This document shows positions 39,545 through 52,026 of a DNA stretch of 64,000 nucleotides, one piece after another (positions within the stretch are counted from its first letter, which is position 1; every line of letters begins with the position of its first letter). The notes beneath the pieces are model-generated. The model ran no database searches and was not told the origin of the DNA. It saw nothing but the letters and a program-made list of their open reading frames with translations. The DNA lies in NCBI GenBank assembly GCA_030562195.1, contig CM060203.1, positions 8,942,208-9,006,207 of the forward strand. The letters run 5' to 3'. The translations under genes and the position numbers were made by a program. This stretch comes from Nipponacmea schrenckii. Lineage: Eukaryota; Mollusca; Gastropoda; Lottiidae.

Positions 39545-42343
39545 TGAAAAATTTAAAAGCTATAAAATTATGATTTAAAAGCAAATTTAATTTCATGAAA
39601 ATAAAATGATATGGGTCAATTTCTGAAAGTTTCTGAACGAGAATAAAATATAGTGCAATCTGATTAGTCAATACAAGTAAAATTAAAATAAATTAAGTGA
39701 TTGAAAAATCAGATAAAAACATGTTTAAAAAATAAACTTTCAAAAAACTGACCCTTAGATTGTTATCAAATTAAAAACTTTTCTTAAATATTCAAAATAT
39801 AGTAGAACAGTAATTAATATGATAATAACAACTTTTTACCATACAAAAATGATAGCAAAACTCGTGCTTCTACATAAAAGTGACTAAATAATAAAACCAA
39901 CAAGACAAGTTAAGATTGTTGGGCAAAAGATCCAGACCATTGGCTAAAACTTTGACAACAATAGATGGCCTTCACTATTCAACTCTTTATGAATCAGAAT
40001 ATTGTCGTTTCTATTAACTGCCACAATAAACTGAGTTATGAAACAGGCAATTAGAACAATTTAGTTAAAAATTTCTTCTCTGTATGTAAACAAAACAAAT
40101 CTTTAGATGATGTTAACCTTTGACCAGTTAATTGATATCCATAAGGAAATAGTTAATTCTATATTGAAAAAAAATATCAAACATAAAGTAAATTTAATTG
40201 TATCCCACTGAGAGTCAACTATAATTAACTATTCTTACTAGGTTATTCATGATTAGCCATGATGTAGGTTGATAATATAGTGGACCACGGCCCACTTCAG
40301 CATGCTCAACAACAAAATATTAATTCCCCTGGTTTGTCACATGATTTTAATATTGTAACCTAAATCTAGTCCATAACTTTATCTAGTTATTAGAGATTTA
40401 TTCGGACACTTATTTTAATGCTATACCTTTATAGTTAACAATTTATACTGAATTTATATCTTAAATGAAGTACAATACCTTTACCATATTATAAGATATT
40501 TCATTAAATCATATTTCAAATAGTTGTTGATTTATAGGTTTATAAATGCCAAACCTATGTTTTATTCCTTTACTTAATATGTCTTTAGTCTTATATAGTA
40601 ATAGGTGGTTAGGTATACAAACAATGTTCCTTAGGAATTCAACCCTTAAAGGTGAACAAACTGAAACAGCTTATAAAAAATTAAGACTACTGCGTATGAA
40701 TATAATTAATTAACTAGTTAATCCTCTATCTCTCTATCTACTAATCTTAAGTGACTATATCATAGAGAGATTAAAGCTAATTATGTCATAAAAATAACAT
40801 GGACATTCTGGCTAAAACTAAAAGGTTTAATTATGAGCCAAGCAAACAATAATACCGGTACATATGATTTTGCTTGGTGATATAATAAATGTGTTAAAAA
40901 GCAAATACCGGTAGGCTACTGCAAATTTGTTCAAGAAGTGGAATCATAGAAACTACAGACTTCTCATTGTACATTAGAAAGTTTCAAATAGATGTTACTA
41001 GTGTCCTTAAAACACATCAATAATTTAAAAAAAAAATTATCCCTTTCATCAAAATAGGCCTACTAGGACCTATAGGCTAACGGAAGGCTACTTATTATGA
41101 CTACATAAACTTCCGTTGCCCTTGATTTTTTTTTATTCCAATGACACAATATAATATGCTCTATTTTAACAAAATATCGAGATGTTTATGTAGCATAAAC
41201 CTTACAAACAGTTTCAATGTTTGAAATTGAAATTTTTCAACAGCATATTGATAATGTTTTCCAAAGCAAATGGCACGTTTTCCTTTATCGATATCGATGA
41301 TTGATACTGGATCTAATTGTTTATAATGGTAACATAAAATAGTTTCAATGAAATAAAGGTTAAATCTTCAAATTTGAAGAAATAGAATGGTTCGAAGACT
41401 TTTCGAAAAACTTATTTCACATCACGAAGTTTTGTATGGTACTCACCATGTTGTATTCAACGATTACTATGGAAAATTCGCCATACTTCAGTTCACATTG
41501 CCTCCATTTTGGATCACATTAAATCTGCAGGTTACAAGTCAAGGTCACATAAACCGTAGCCAATCAAATATCATGATTTCTAGTTTTATTTTTAAGTGTT
41601 ATTTTCGCTTTCAGGCTTAAGACATTTAGAAGATTTCTTGTATTCGCAAATTAATTGCTGAACTGAATGTATAAAACTGGCAAATTTTAATCTACTAATG
41701 AATTTGCAAATACAGTAGTGATATGATAGAATGGAGCCCAGATTTGGCTACGAGTATGCCTACTGCATTATGTTCAGAATTGGGCAAACTAAAATTCCAA
41801 ACTCATATTACAATTAATCTATTTCATCGCTTGTCCCATGACACTCGTTTTCCAATTGAATCAATAAAACTGACATAACAAAACCTTCTCTATCCGATAT
41901 CTGATAAAAGTGATAACATGATTCCCTAAGGTCATTCAGTTCAAATCTTCATGACTTGCACTTTTCTACAATACAAGTTGTTTCGCAAAATAAGTCACCA
42001 CATGAAATTTTACGTTTCAGAATACATCAATTTATCTACCAGAATTTGTCTCCCGTTTCTTCAATCGCTTTAACAATTAAGTATAGAACTGTATAAACAT
42101 ATAACAAAGTACAGAGCACTATAATTATTATATAAAAAAAAGTATATAGCAGTACAAATTATATAATTACTGTACAAAATATAATATTACAATGTAGCCT
42201 ATATAACTGTAAGCTACACAGTATATTACTATTACAAACTATAAACTGTAAAAAGTATATTATTGTAGTATATAATTCTACAAAGTATATTAATGTACAA
42301 AGTATGATGAATGACCTAATTTCTTGCAGAGAATAGAATATCA
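39545..42343. other. Intergenic region upstream of GPR155
   Basis: AT-rich. It presumably holds the GPR155 promoter and a non-coding first exon, neither of which I can place. Short frames at 41387-41620 show no recognisable domain. No repeat of note apart from AT-rich runs near 42120-42310. Confidence 0.4.
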
Positions 42344-42541
42344 TACCTAATTTCTTGTAAAAGATGCGATGTACAATGTGTTGGCGAGACTCAAAATGCG
42401 TTGCGAACCCGTTTTAATGGCCATCGCTATGATATAGTGCATGGCACGGATAGACCGATTGCGCATCACTTCAACCTTCCCGATCATTCCATTGATGACC
42501 TTCTCATCATGCCAATAGAGATTAGGGTGGTTGAAATGTAA
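42344..42541 (+). pseudogene. GIY-YIG endonuclease domain remnant of a Penelope-like or related retroelement
   Basis: A 65-codon open stretch ends in TAA at 42539. It reads YLISCKRCDVQCVGETQNAL, then RTRFNGHRYDI, then a His-rich tail with HHFNLPDHS. The Cys-x2-Cys, the Val-Gly-Glu-Thr turn (the YIG part) and the Arg/His-Asn-Gly-His segment match GIY-YIG endonuclease tails that follow reverse transcriptase in Penelope-like elements. No reverse transcriptase frame precedes it; the sequence before 42344 is AT-rich and interrupted. I read this as the 3' end of a truncated dead copy. Confidence 0.7.
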
Positions 42542-42544
42542 CAA

Positions 42545-43700
42545 GTTACTATTTAACAGAAGGCACTGGCAATTGTTAATATGTTAAATTACTTCTAACA
42601 AATACTATAGGCTTCACAAAGCGTCTAGGTGTAGCTTACAAAAGAAATCAAAATCTTAATAATTACTCGTCCACTGTAGACTGGAACCATTTAACAATGC
42701 TCATGTATCCTAGATCTTTTAGGGTTGGTGATATAAATATATTAATCAATTTCTAAGTTAGATACAGGTATATTCTCAAGTCATCACTTAAGAACGTTAC
42801 CTGTATGTGTAATGAAACGTTGTGTTTAAAAGAATAAATAGAAGTATATCCATAATATTTGTTGTCTCTTAATGTGCAGTGATACTTCCAAAGGATTATA
42901 AAATTTCAAGGTTGGAAAATGTATGATATTGGATTGGGTTCTCTTTACAATAGGAAACAGATTGCCACTTGAGATATTTCAATAAAACGCTTGATTATTA
43001 TGAATTATCTATCTCGTGTATCGAATAGCATTTTCTCAACATGAACCCTTTTCTACCGATAGGAAGTATATTTGTAGATCGCGCTGTTAAATCATCACTT
43101 TACCCCTGTATAAGGGTATTATTCTATTTTGTGTTAAAATGGTGTTTTTATTAAGCTAACATTTATGCATATTCCATTGAATATCACACGTCCTTAATAA
43201 TAGAAAGTTGTATACAAATAAAATAAACAAACCCCCGCCAATCTTTAAGAGCAAATCTAACGCACTTGAGGCACAGACTGTGTCTGGAGAATCTTCGGAG
43301 AACAATATCTAAAGGTAAGCTTGCAATATATTGCAACTATAGTTTATCCTTTTTGCTAATTGCAAAATGAAATGTTATACGTCTATACGTCGTTATTTTT
43401 TTGCCCTGTCTATTCTGGTGAAGACGGGCACAATTATTTATTTGCGATTTTACCCGGGTTTTTGAAAAGGTTCTATCAAATACAGATGATAAAAAGGCTT
43501 GGAAATCGAATCTATATCATCTGGACTTTTGCCGAGACTGTTATCGTGACTTGTAGGAGAGCTAACTGAGTCATATCGACATGATAAAAGTTATTATTGA
43601 GGTTAAAAGACTCTTTGACTAGTAAACTTTTGGTACATCAAGGAAAGAACGACTGAATATTATTTAATGATACAAAAAGTGAAATGAAATGAAATGAATG
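42545..43700. other. Intergenic DNA, no recognised gene
   Basis: AT-rich sequence between the retroelement remnant and the satellite array. An open frame at 43360-43569 has no recognisable features. Confidence 0.5.
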
Positions 43701-43726
43701 GTCCGTGACCGACAAAATATATTGTT

Positions 43727-45155
43727 TATCTCTATTAGATACGATCCCTGTGAGATATGAACGTCCAAATATATTATTTATCCCTGTGAGATATGCACGT
43801 CTAAAGGTATCATCAATCTGTTAGACATGAACGTTGAAAGTTATTATTTATCTCTGTCAGATATGAACATCTGAGAAAGTTTTATTCTCGTGAGACAAGG
43901 GGGTCTAAAACTTAATCTCTGTTAAATGTGAACGTCTAAAGATCTCTAGGAGATAATGAACGTATGGAGAAAGTATTTTAAATTCCTGTGTGATATGAAC
44001 TTCTGAAGATAACTTTTAATCTGTGAGATATGGTCGTCTGAAGATATTATTTAACTCTGTAATGATATGAACACATGAAGATATTATTTATCTCTGTAAT
44101 GATATGAACGTTTGAAGATATTAATATTCAGCTCTGTAATGTTATGAACGTCTGAAGACATTATTTATCTCTGATGTAATGATTGTCTGAAGATATTATT
44201 TATCTCTGTAATGTTATGAACGTCTGAAGATATCATTTATCTCTGTAATGTTATGAACATCTGAAGATATTATTTATCCCTGTAATGTTATGAACGCCTG
44301 AAGATATTATTTACCTCTGTAATGATATGAACGCCTGAAGATATTATTCAGCTCTGTAATGTTATGATTGTCTAAAGATATTATTTATCTCTGTAATGAT
44401 ATGAACGTTTGAAGATATTATTTATCTCTGTAATGATATGAACGTTTGAAGATATTAATACTCAGCTCTGTAATGTTATGAACATCTGAAGATATTATTT
44501 ATCTCTGTAATGATATGAACGTTTGAAGATATTAATATTCAGCTCTGTAATGTTATGAACGTCTGAAGATATTATTGATCTCTGTAATGACATGAACGTT
44601 TGATGATATTAATATTCAGCTCTGTAACGTTATGGACGTCTGGAGATATAAGTTATCTCTGTAATGTTATGAACCTCTGAAGATACAAGTTATCTCTGTA
44701 ACGTTATGAACGTCTGAAGATATAAGTTATCTCTGTAATGATATGAACGTTTGAAGATATTAATATTCAGCTCTGTAATGTTATGAACGTCTGAAGATAT
44801 TATTGATCTCTGTAATGATATGAACGTTTGATGATATTAATATTCAGCTCTGTAATGTTATGAACATCTGAAGATATTAGTTATCTCTGTAATGTTATGA
44901 ACGTCTGAAGATATTATTTATCTATATAATGTTATGATTGTCTAAATATATTATTTATCTATGTAATGTTATGAACATCTGAAGATTTATCTCTGTAATG
45001 TTATGAACGTCTGAAGATATTATTTATCTCTGTAATGATATGAACGTTTGACGATATTAATATTAAGCTCTGTAATGTTATGAACGTCTGAAGATATTAT
45101 TTATCTCTGATGTTATGATTGTCTGAAGATATTACGTCTGTATCTATCTCTGTGA
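43727..45155. repeat. Large tandem array (satellite) with a 37-bp basic unit
   Basis: Around 35-38 units of the type 'tctctgtaatgttatgaacg' + 'tctgaagatattattta' (37 bp). A second unit type of about 40 bp reads 'aatgatatgaacgtttgaag' + 'atattaatattcagc'. The two types alternate over parts of the array (for example 44390-44860), giving a higher-order unit near 77 bp. The left edge (43727-44000) is strongly diverged and the middle homogenised. The array is broken into short frames, so no protein is implied. Confidence 0.9.
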
Positions 45156-45756
45156 GAAATGTAGTCTAATCTGTACACGTGAAGGTAAATTATACAACAG
45201 AGTTGTTATATACAGAGCTTAAAATTGACATCACTGTGGTTTCTAAAAAACATTAAAACAACATCTGGTACAATGCTTACCTGATGAGCTATCTGTGTCC
45301 TTCATTGAATGTAGCCGTCATGTTCACTTTACTTCCCTATTTTGAATTTTAAAGGAACACCCAAAATAAATCAAGCTATATATAATTGTTATAAAGACAT
45401 CACGTCTTGCTATGTTTAGTAAGTTTTCTACCAAAGAAATAAAAAAAAAACTATTGTTTATATCTCATACTTCATTTTCCATTATTAATTTTTCTAATAT
45501 GTACAAATCAATTGCAGTGGATGAATATCCTAGTATTGAATCAGGTTCCCTACTATAAGCAAAGTGTCAGATTTGGAAAACATATTTCTAGCTGCATATC
45601 GAATCTCACAAGTTATATAATATATCAAATCATATGATTGCATGAGTCATTTTAATATTTGCCCGACAGATGTCTCATTTTACACTCTTTATAATATGTA
45701 TTAATAAAATCACTTACACAAGGAATTATGAAATACATAGTACAATATCATCAATT

Positions 45757-46230
45757 TTAAAGGGATAATAGGCGTTAGAACGAACATAAAATTTTAAGTT
45801 CACTCAAATTTGGACAATAACAGTGTAAATCCATCAGTGGACTTACCTATACATCAAAATCCCTCTAAAATCCGATAAATCCCCAAAATAGAGTAGTTAA
45901 TCATAAAACGCTTGAGCCATCCATCAAGCGATTTGCAAATCGTGTAAATATAAAGGGAAGTAACTCTAACATGTGAGTTTTCACGCGTCCTTGACCCCTA
46001 CTGTTGGATTCCACAATGATGTTTTAGCATTGATTTACCAGACGCTTTTATTCTCAAACTGAATGGAATCGTCGCTGGCTCACTTTTTTTTAAAATTCCG
46101 AATATATTTTTATTATGGCTTTTTAAAATTTGGTAAAGTGTGGGATGCATACTTATTTAACTAATAGTCAATATGAAACACAAATATAAGCCGTAGGACG
46201 AGTGTATTCTAACGCCTATTATCCCTTTAA
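45757..46230. mobile_element. Non-autonomous TTAA-flanked DNA transposon (MITE) with perfect 24-bp inverted ends
   Basis: The left end (45757-45780) begins TTAAAGGGATAATAGGCG. The right end (46207-46230) is its exact reverse complement over 24 bp including the TTAA. Length 474 bp, no transposase frame. It has the same terminal logic (TTAA + AGGG) as the element at 7621-8100, but the ends differ after the first bases, so it is a separate family. piggyBac- or Kolobok-type mobilisation is plausible. Confidence 0.85.
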
Positions 46231-47513
46231 ACTATTAGACCAAATCACAATCACTCCCTGTCTGTATTGGTTATATGATATCACTTGATATATATCTCAC
46301 CCGAATCTATATAAATATTAGTACTGAGTCACATGAACCAATTATTCAATTCTCAGACTTTTTCTGTCACGTGTTAAGGAAACCCAAAGTATGGAAAAAA
46401 ATAATTAGTCATTCGAATTTTCAACAAACTTAAAGATGGCCTTTAGATTTATCAAATAACCTTTTAACCTTTCCCCAGAAATAGTGAAACATAACGGAAC
46501 CTCTTCTTGATTGCTGCTGATAGAACTAGAAATAAAACATCTATACTGTTATCACCAAAATGTTGTTAGATCAAGAATAAAGTACGGTAGTAATGTAGTA
46601 ACCTGCAGAATAAATAGGCTTCATTTTGACACATCTAGATCTGTACTTAATAAAGGTTTGAAAAACAAAACAATTCTGTTTTAAATTTATATTTTGCTGC
46701 TTTGTGCCTATCGCATGTCGAGTCACCTTTTATTTTTATATAAACCATTGGAAAAAGCTATAATAATTCGTGGTAAAAGGCTCGGCTTTTATTGTTAATT
46801 TGACATTTAAAAACAGACGGAAACTTTGAAGGAAAAAGTATTTTACACCAAGAAATTCATTTTACATAGGTTGAACAAGTTGATCCAGAAAAAAAGTAAT
46901 CTTGAGACTATTTTTAGTATTATTGTGTACTCAATCGCTGACAAATAAATGAAGAGAAAAATTAATTATTTTAAAGTGGTAATATCATGGCTATATTAAT
47001 TAGTTTGATAAGCTCAGAGAACAACGATTAAACACACCCTTAGCATTGCTAGAAAAAATCAAAATTGATTCCAGAATATCATTATAAATTGCCAAATAAA
47101 GTAACCCTAATTTGTTTTAGTCCCATCAAGCCCAGAATATCCCTGTCAAGACAAAAAAATGAGGATATCTTTCGACAAAGCTATGCTTAGACAAGACAGG
47201 AATTGTAAATTTGTTTTTGGTAAGGAATGTTTTGGTGCCATCAGATTGTATGCTTACAACTCAATTTTTATAAAGACAACTTGGCTAGAAATATACAAAC
47301 ATAAAGATTGAATTCTAAAAATAACACAAAATGTCTTCTTATTTGCGTCATCAAATAAAGTTCAAAGACACGCCAGCTTCAGATTAGGTTAAAGTAACAA
47401 AGACGTTATTTTGGTGCTTTGTTGCATACACGTCCAAAAAACACACACTGAATCTCACGTTAAAGCAATCTCTTCAAAAACTTATTCCCTTCAAATCCCC
47501 ATATAAGCCTAAA
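46231..47513. other. Upstream region of the carbonic anhydrase gene
   Basis: AT-rich non-coding sequence that should hold the promoter and any 5' exon of the carbonic anhydrase. I see no clear TATA box or first exon that I can defend. Confidence 0.35.
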
Positions 47514-47588
47514 TTGTTTCAAAATGTGATATTTGTTTCTTGCAGTCTATGTGGTGCTCACTGTGAAGTCCACACTGTATCAATTAAG

Positions 47589-50500
47589 ATGGACTTGTAT
47601 CCTTTTAACGGTAATTTAATGCTTCCATCAGAATACGAGCTTCAGGCAATCACGAATTATGAAATTGTGGATTCGCTACAGTTGGAACTTAGCATTATAT
47701 TTTTGTTGTTTAAACTGCTCTCCACACCACAAAACGGACCAGTACCACTTTATCCCCTAACACCACCATTTTATCCATCAACAACTTATGGCTACCAACA
47801 AACGTCGTATGGATATCAGCAGACCACATATGGTTCCCAGCCTACAACACTTGAAAGTCAGCAGTCCACTTTCTATAACCAATCACCTTACAACAACAAC
47901 CAGCAGCAACAACAGTCAGACAACAACACACAAATCCAGTCTAAAAGCTCTTCAGCGAGTAAGTAACAATTTACAAATTTAAACATCTTGGTAAAGGCAA
48001 AGGAAGATCATTGTCGACCCTTTATGGTATTTTAAGCATTCTCTAAACTATAAACGTACAGAAATAAAGAGCCCGTTTTTATACATGAAAAAAGTGATTT
48101 CTATGTGGGTAAATAAAATAAGATACTTTTATTGCTGTTTATAATTCAAATCGGAAGAAAATAATATAAAGAACCTTTCCCTTTTCCGGACTTTTATCTC
48201 AAAGTTCCTTTCTGTGGTTGGTTCTATACATTAAATGTGCCAGGTTTTTAAGCCAATCCTAACCGCTAAACAATTCAAGAGAATTGAAATCTGAAAGGGT
48301 TATTATGTATGTAAAAGGGAAGTTTCATAAATACATCCTAGGATCTATAAAAGTACTAAAGTAGTGACACAAATTGTGTTCAAAATCAATTCCAGTCGTG
48401 TTCAAATCTTGCTGTGCTTTTCTATCTCTGTAGGCTTCTGTTGTTAATCATGCTCAAATTTCTGCTTCTTTCAGCTTGGGGATATTTTGGGCTTAAGGGT
48501 AAGTATATTGTTGGTAAAAGATTCGTTGCAGTTGTAAAAAATCCAGGAAAAACATTTGCATGAGGGTACAGTGTTGTCAATATTTCCTCACCGGTTTTGA
48601 CATTGTATGGATTTGATAGAGAACCAGAAAAAATATTTAATTATTTGAAAGTAATATAAAAGCTGTAAATGAATTGCAGTGTTGAAAGAAATATCTTGAA
48701 AGTCACATTATCTTAACACATCGATTGATAAATTTGTTCTTTGTAGGTCCGTCAAATTGGAATAATTTTCAGAGAACATGTAGTGGACAAAGACAATCTC
48801 CTATTGATATTAACTCTAGATTAGTAACTATATCAAATATGGGACAGCTTTCCTTCACCAACTATGAAAATCCAGCTATATGTGATGTAACCAATAATGG
48901 TCATACAGGTCTGTTCACATATCTTATGTTCAAAACACTCATAAAATTGAAGCAGTTATCTCCCATTACATTTTTAACTCATAATTCTGTCGATAAGAGT
49001 AACAGGTAGCAACAGAACTAAATTAAGAAAATTTACTTATAATGTCAGTTGGGTAGGCATTGGATTTGATAATTAGTGTTTTATGTTACAGTGCAATTTG
49101 ATATTTCTGCCAATATTATGACGATGTATGGTGGAGGTTTGAATGGTGTGTATCAAGTTGCACAGTTTCATTTTCACTGGGGAGCTAATGATACACTGGG
49201 CTCTGAACATACAGTTAATGGCAAAACATTCCCATTAGAGGTAAATATAATGTTTTCATCAAACAAGACTTTTTGTTTCATCGACTTTATAGGAAGGGTT
49301 AAATCTTGGATATGTCTCTCTATTTTGGTCTGCAATTCATCGTATTGAGCCATAACCAGAAATCACATTTATCCTTTTATCTTGTTACACCTTTTGTGTT
49401 TATTTCTGCTTAATGCATCCATTTTGTGTAGCCTTCTTTATGCTTAACAGAACATGTACGTTTATGTCGAGCATCAGTCAATTCAAATAATGATAATAAT
49501 CATTGTAATCTTTTGCAGATACACGTAGTTCATTATAAGCAGTCATATGGTTCATTGGCAGACGCTGCCTCACAGCCTGATGGACTTGCCGTTTTAGCAG
49601 CATTGTTTGATGTAATTATAAACGTTCAGATCTTTTCACTGCTAAATTTAAAATATTAATCTTGTATTATGACCCAATTACATGCCTGTTTAATTATGTA
49701 GTGTAAGGAATTCGATCGGACATGCTTTAAGATGCACATTCGTATTTTCTGGATATCTTTGGAACAAAAAATGAAAAAAGTTTTGGTTCTAAAAAGTTTT
49801 TTTTTATATTTAAAGTGTAATTCAATCTAGTTAAAACGTCATCTTGTTATTCATTTCTACATTTGTCGATTTTTTTCCAAGTCTTAACAACTAAAACACA
49901 TGCAGAGATTGGAAAAAGTAGTTAAAGTCATGATCAAGTTTATAAATAATCGATTAACTTCACTGTAACGTACTATGAGATAAACCATTCTAGGCCTTTT
50001 CTTAGACTGTAACTAAAGCATAGAAAAAGTAACAAATGCATACATGTCAATAAAATTAGATTGAAGCCATTGCACACATGGCACCGTACAGTCTTCGTCA
50101 AATCAGGTACAGAAATTTCTGATGCTGAATTTTACTGCATTTAATTACAGCGCGGACCTATGAGGAACCTTCATATTAACTCAATGAATGAATGTGTGCT
50201 GTATGCAGTATGAAGTACTCTTTAATCGATTTTATTTCAGATTTCCGCTTCTGACAACCCGGCTTTTAATGGTTTATTGACGACACTTGAAAAAGTGCGG
50301 AATCCCAAAGGTATGGCATCATCTTCCTCACCACATTACACTTTTTCCGGATATTGTATTATAAAAGCATTTAATGATTTGCCTTCTCATAAAATGTATT
50401 TAATTGAGTGGCAAATTAGAAAAATGTCACTCATTGTTTTCATAAAACTTGGTATTGAAATTTGGTTTGAAAAATGAGATAAGATACGTTCTCGAATAGA

Positions 50501-51970
50501 AAATGAATATTTATAACTAAAAATTTTATGCATCGGAAGTGAGAAATTTCATAATAATAATTGAATAATTGCATAACTTTGTTGCTAATTATCCGATCGC
50601 TTTGAAAATTACAGAATATAGAGAAGTCGCCTATAGAAATAAAAAGACATCAAAAATTTTCTACCACTTCCGGTTTTTGCGTGAGAGCTCCCGGTTTTTC
50701 AGAACCACGTTGGGTGACCCAACCTCCGGTGTATGTAAGAAATGAGTACAAAGGCTATACATATAAACTATCAGGCATAATTAGAACCCAATTAGAGGAA
50801 AAAAAATTAATAAGTCCGCTAATTTTTCTCCAATTTGTACGATTTTGGTGTTTTTTGAAACCTTGTTACTTTATCTCAAATTTGTTGGGAACAGAATTTT
50901 CATTTTCAAATTTAACTTTTTTTTTAAGCCATATTGAATTTTTAAAAAAATTAAAAGACTATATTAAATGACCTTGACCTAGAATGTTCTTGACCTTTGC
51001 TATCCACATATAGGCCTATAATGGTCGACAACAATTTTTTTGTACCCGTTTTAGTTTTTAAAAAAATTCAAAAGGCTATATCAAGTGACCTTGACCTTCA
51101 ATTACCTTAATAATTTTCAAGTAAAATGTTCTTGACCTAAGCTGTCCATACATATGCTTATAATGGTTGTTAAAAAGTTTGTTTTGAGTGTTTAAAAATT
51201 CAAAAGGCTATATCACGTGACCATGTATCAAGTGGCCTCATAGAGGTTGTTTGCCACTCTCAGTACTGTTCACAGTTCTAGTTTATTGTTATTTTTTAAA
51301 GAAACGACACAATACACGATAGCATCGTTAGGAAGCTTATTACCACCCTATAATGGTTACTATAGATATCTAGGTAGTTTAACCACACCACCCTGTTCTG
51401 AAAGTGTCATCTGGACTATTTCTTCTCAGTCGGTACCAATATCATCTTTTCAGGTTAGTAGACTTATCATAATGAAGCAAATATCTTTGGATTGCAGGAT
51501 TGATGTACTAGTTGATATACAATCCGGGCAAATTGGGCAAGGGTAGATATTGCCCTTTATATACAGATTGTTTGCCAGCTACGTCGTATAGATTTTCTTA
51601 AAGGAATATAGTAATTTAAAAACAATTCGTTATCAAAAGCCTGTGACAAGTCTTGGACAGATACTAGTATTAAGACGGCTACATACTACAAATTATTGTC
51701 GTTGATGATTGTTCGAAGAAACTATAACAAGAGACTAACAGCCCTTGAAGACGAACAATCAAAAGCATATACTAGTAGTCAAGAAGTTCCTTTACTATAA
51801 TTACTTCATCACTGTCACCTTGTATTTTACAGATGCAGGCATTTCGAAGATTACTATCGTCAGAGGTTGACCGTAATGGACAGTACCTGACGCTTGTTAA
51901 TAATTTCAGACCTGTTCAGAATTTGTTTGGTAGAAAAATATTGACTAATGTGGTTGGCCAGGGAAAATAA
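47589..51970 (+). CDS. Alpha-carbonic anhydrase, extracellular type, with Tyr/Gln/Pro-rich N-terminal extension
   Basis: Converts CO2 to bicarbonate using zinc. Exons: 47589-47958, 48475-48498 (24 nt), 48747-48908, 49092-49240, 49519-49611, 50241-50310, 51302-51453 and 51833-51970 (TAA); phases agree, 385 codons. The catalytic domain runs from residue 125 (WGYFG) to near the end. Zinc ligands are H212 and H214 (QFHFHWG) and H237 (EIHVVH). The gatekeeper pair is E224 and T317 (SLTTPPC), and the proton-shuttle His is H184 (NNGH). C143 and C321 match the disulfide of secreted or membrane-outer carbonic anhydrases. All catalytic residues are present, so it should be active. Residues about 52-123 form a low-complexity stretch (TTYGYQQ repeats, NNNQQQQQ). 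The start is uncertain: ATG 47589 has good context (aagATGG), ATG 47514 is also in frame, and an upstream exon is possible. The hydrophobic run [11 protein letters not shown] lies at residues 34-44, late for a signal peptide. Confidence 0.93.
47742..47958 (+). repeat. Low-complexity Tyr/Gln/Thr/Pro/Asn coding repeat in the carbonic anhydrase
   Basis: The codons read [11 protein letters not shown], then two or three copies of (T/S)YGYQQT, then Ser/Gln/Thr-rich sequence, NNNQQQQQ and DNNTQ. The DNA is a run of caa/cag/aac codons and degenerate 'tatggctaccaacaaac' units. Extensions of this kind occur in some shell-matrix and adhesive proteins; that role here is inferred. Confidence 0.8.
50940..51240. 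repeat. Diverged ~115-bp repeat in the carbonic anhydrase intron
   Basis: About two and a half copies carry 'aaaggctatatcaagtgacc', 'ttgacc', 'atgttcttgacct' and 'tataatggt' words at about 50955, 51068 and 51200. They lie in the intron before the exon at 51302. Confidence 0.6.
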
Positions 51971-52015
51971 ATACCATTGTATTACTTCTTTATATTCATA
52001 TTATGACCAAAGGTG

Positions 52016-52026
52016 AATAAAATAAA
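52016..52026 (+). promoter_or_regulatory. Poly(A) signal of the carbonic anhydrase
   Basis: Overlapping AATAAA hexamers at 52016-52021 and 52021-52026, about 46 bases after the stop codon. Confidence 0.7.

Noticed and set aside
43727..45155. CRISPR-like array of regularly spaced repeats
   Set aside because: Units are contiguous without unique spacers and the genome is eukaryotic; this is an ordinary satellite.
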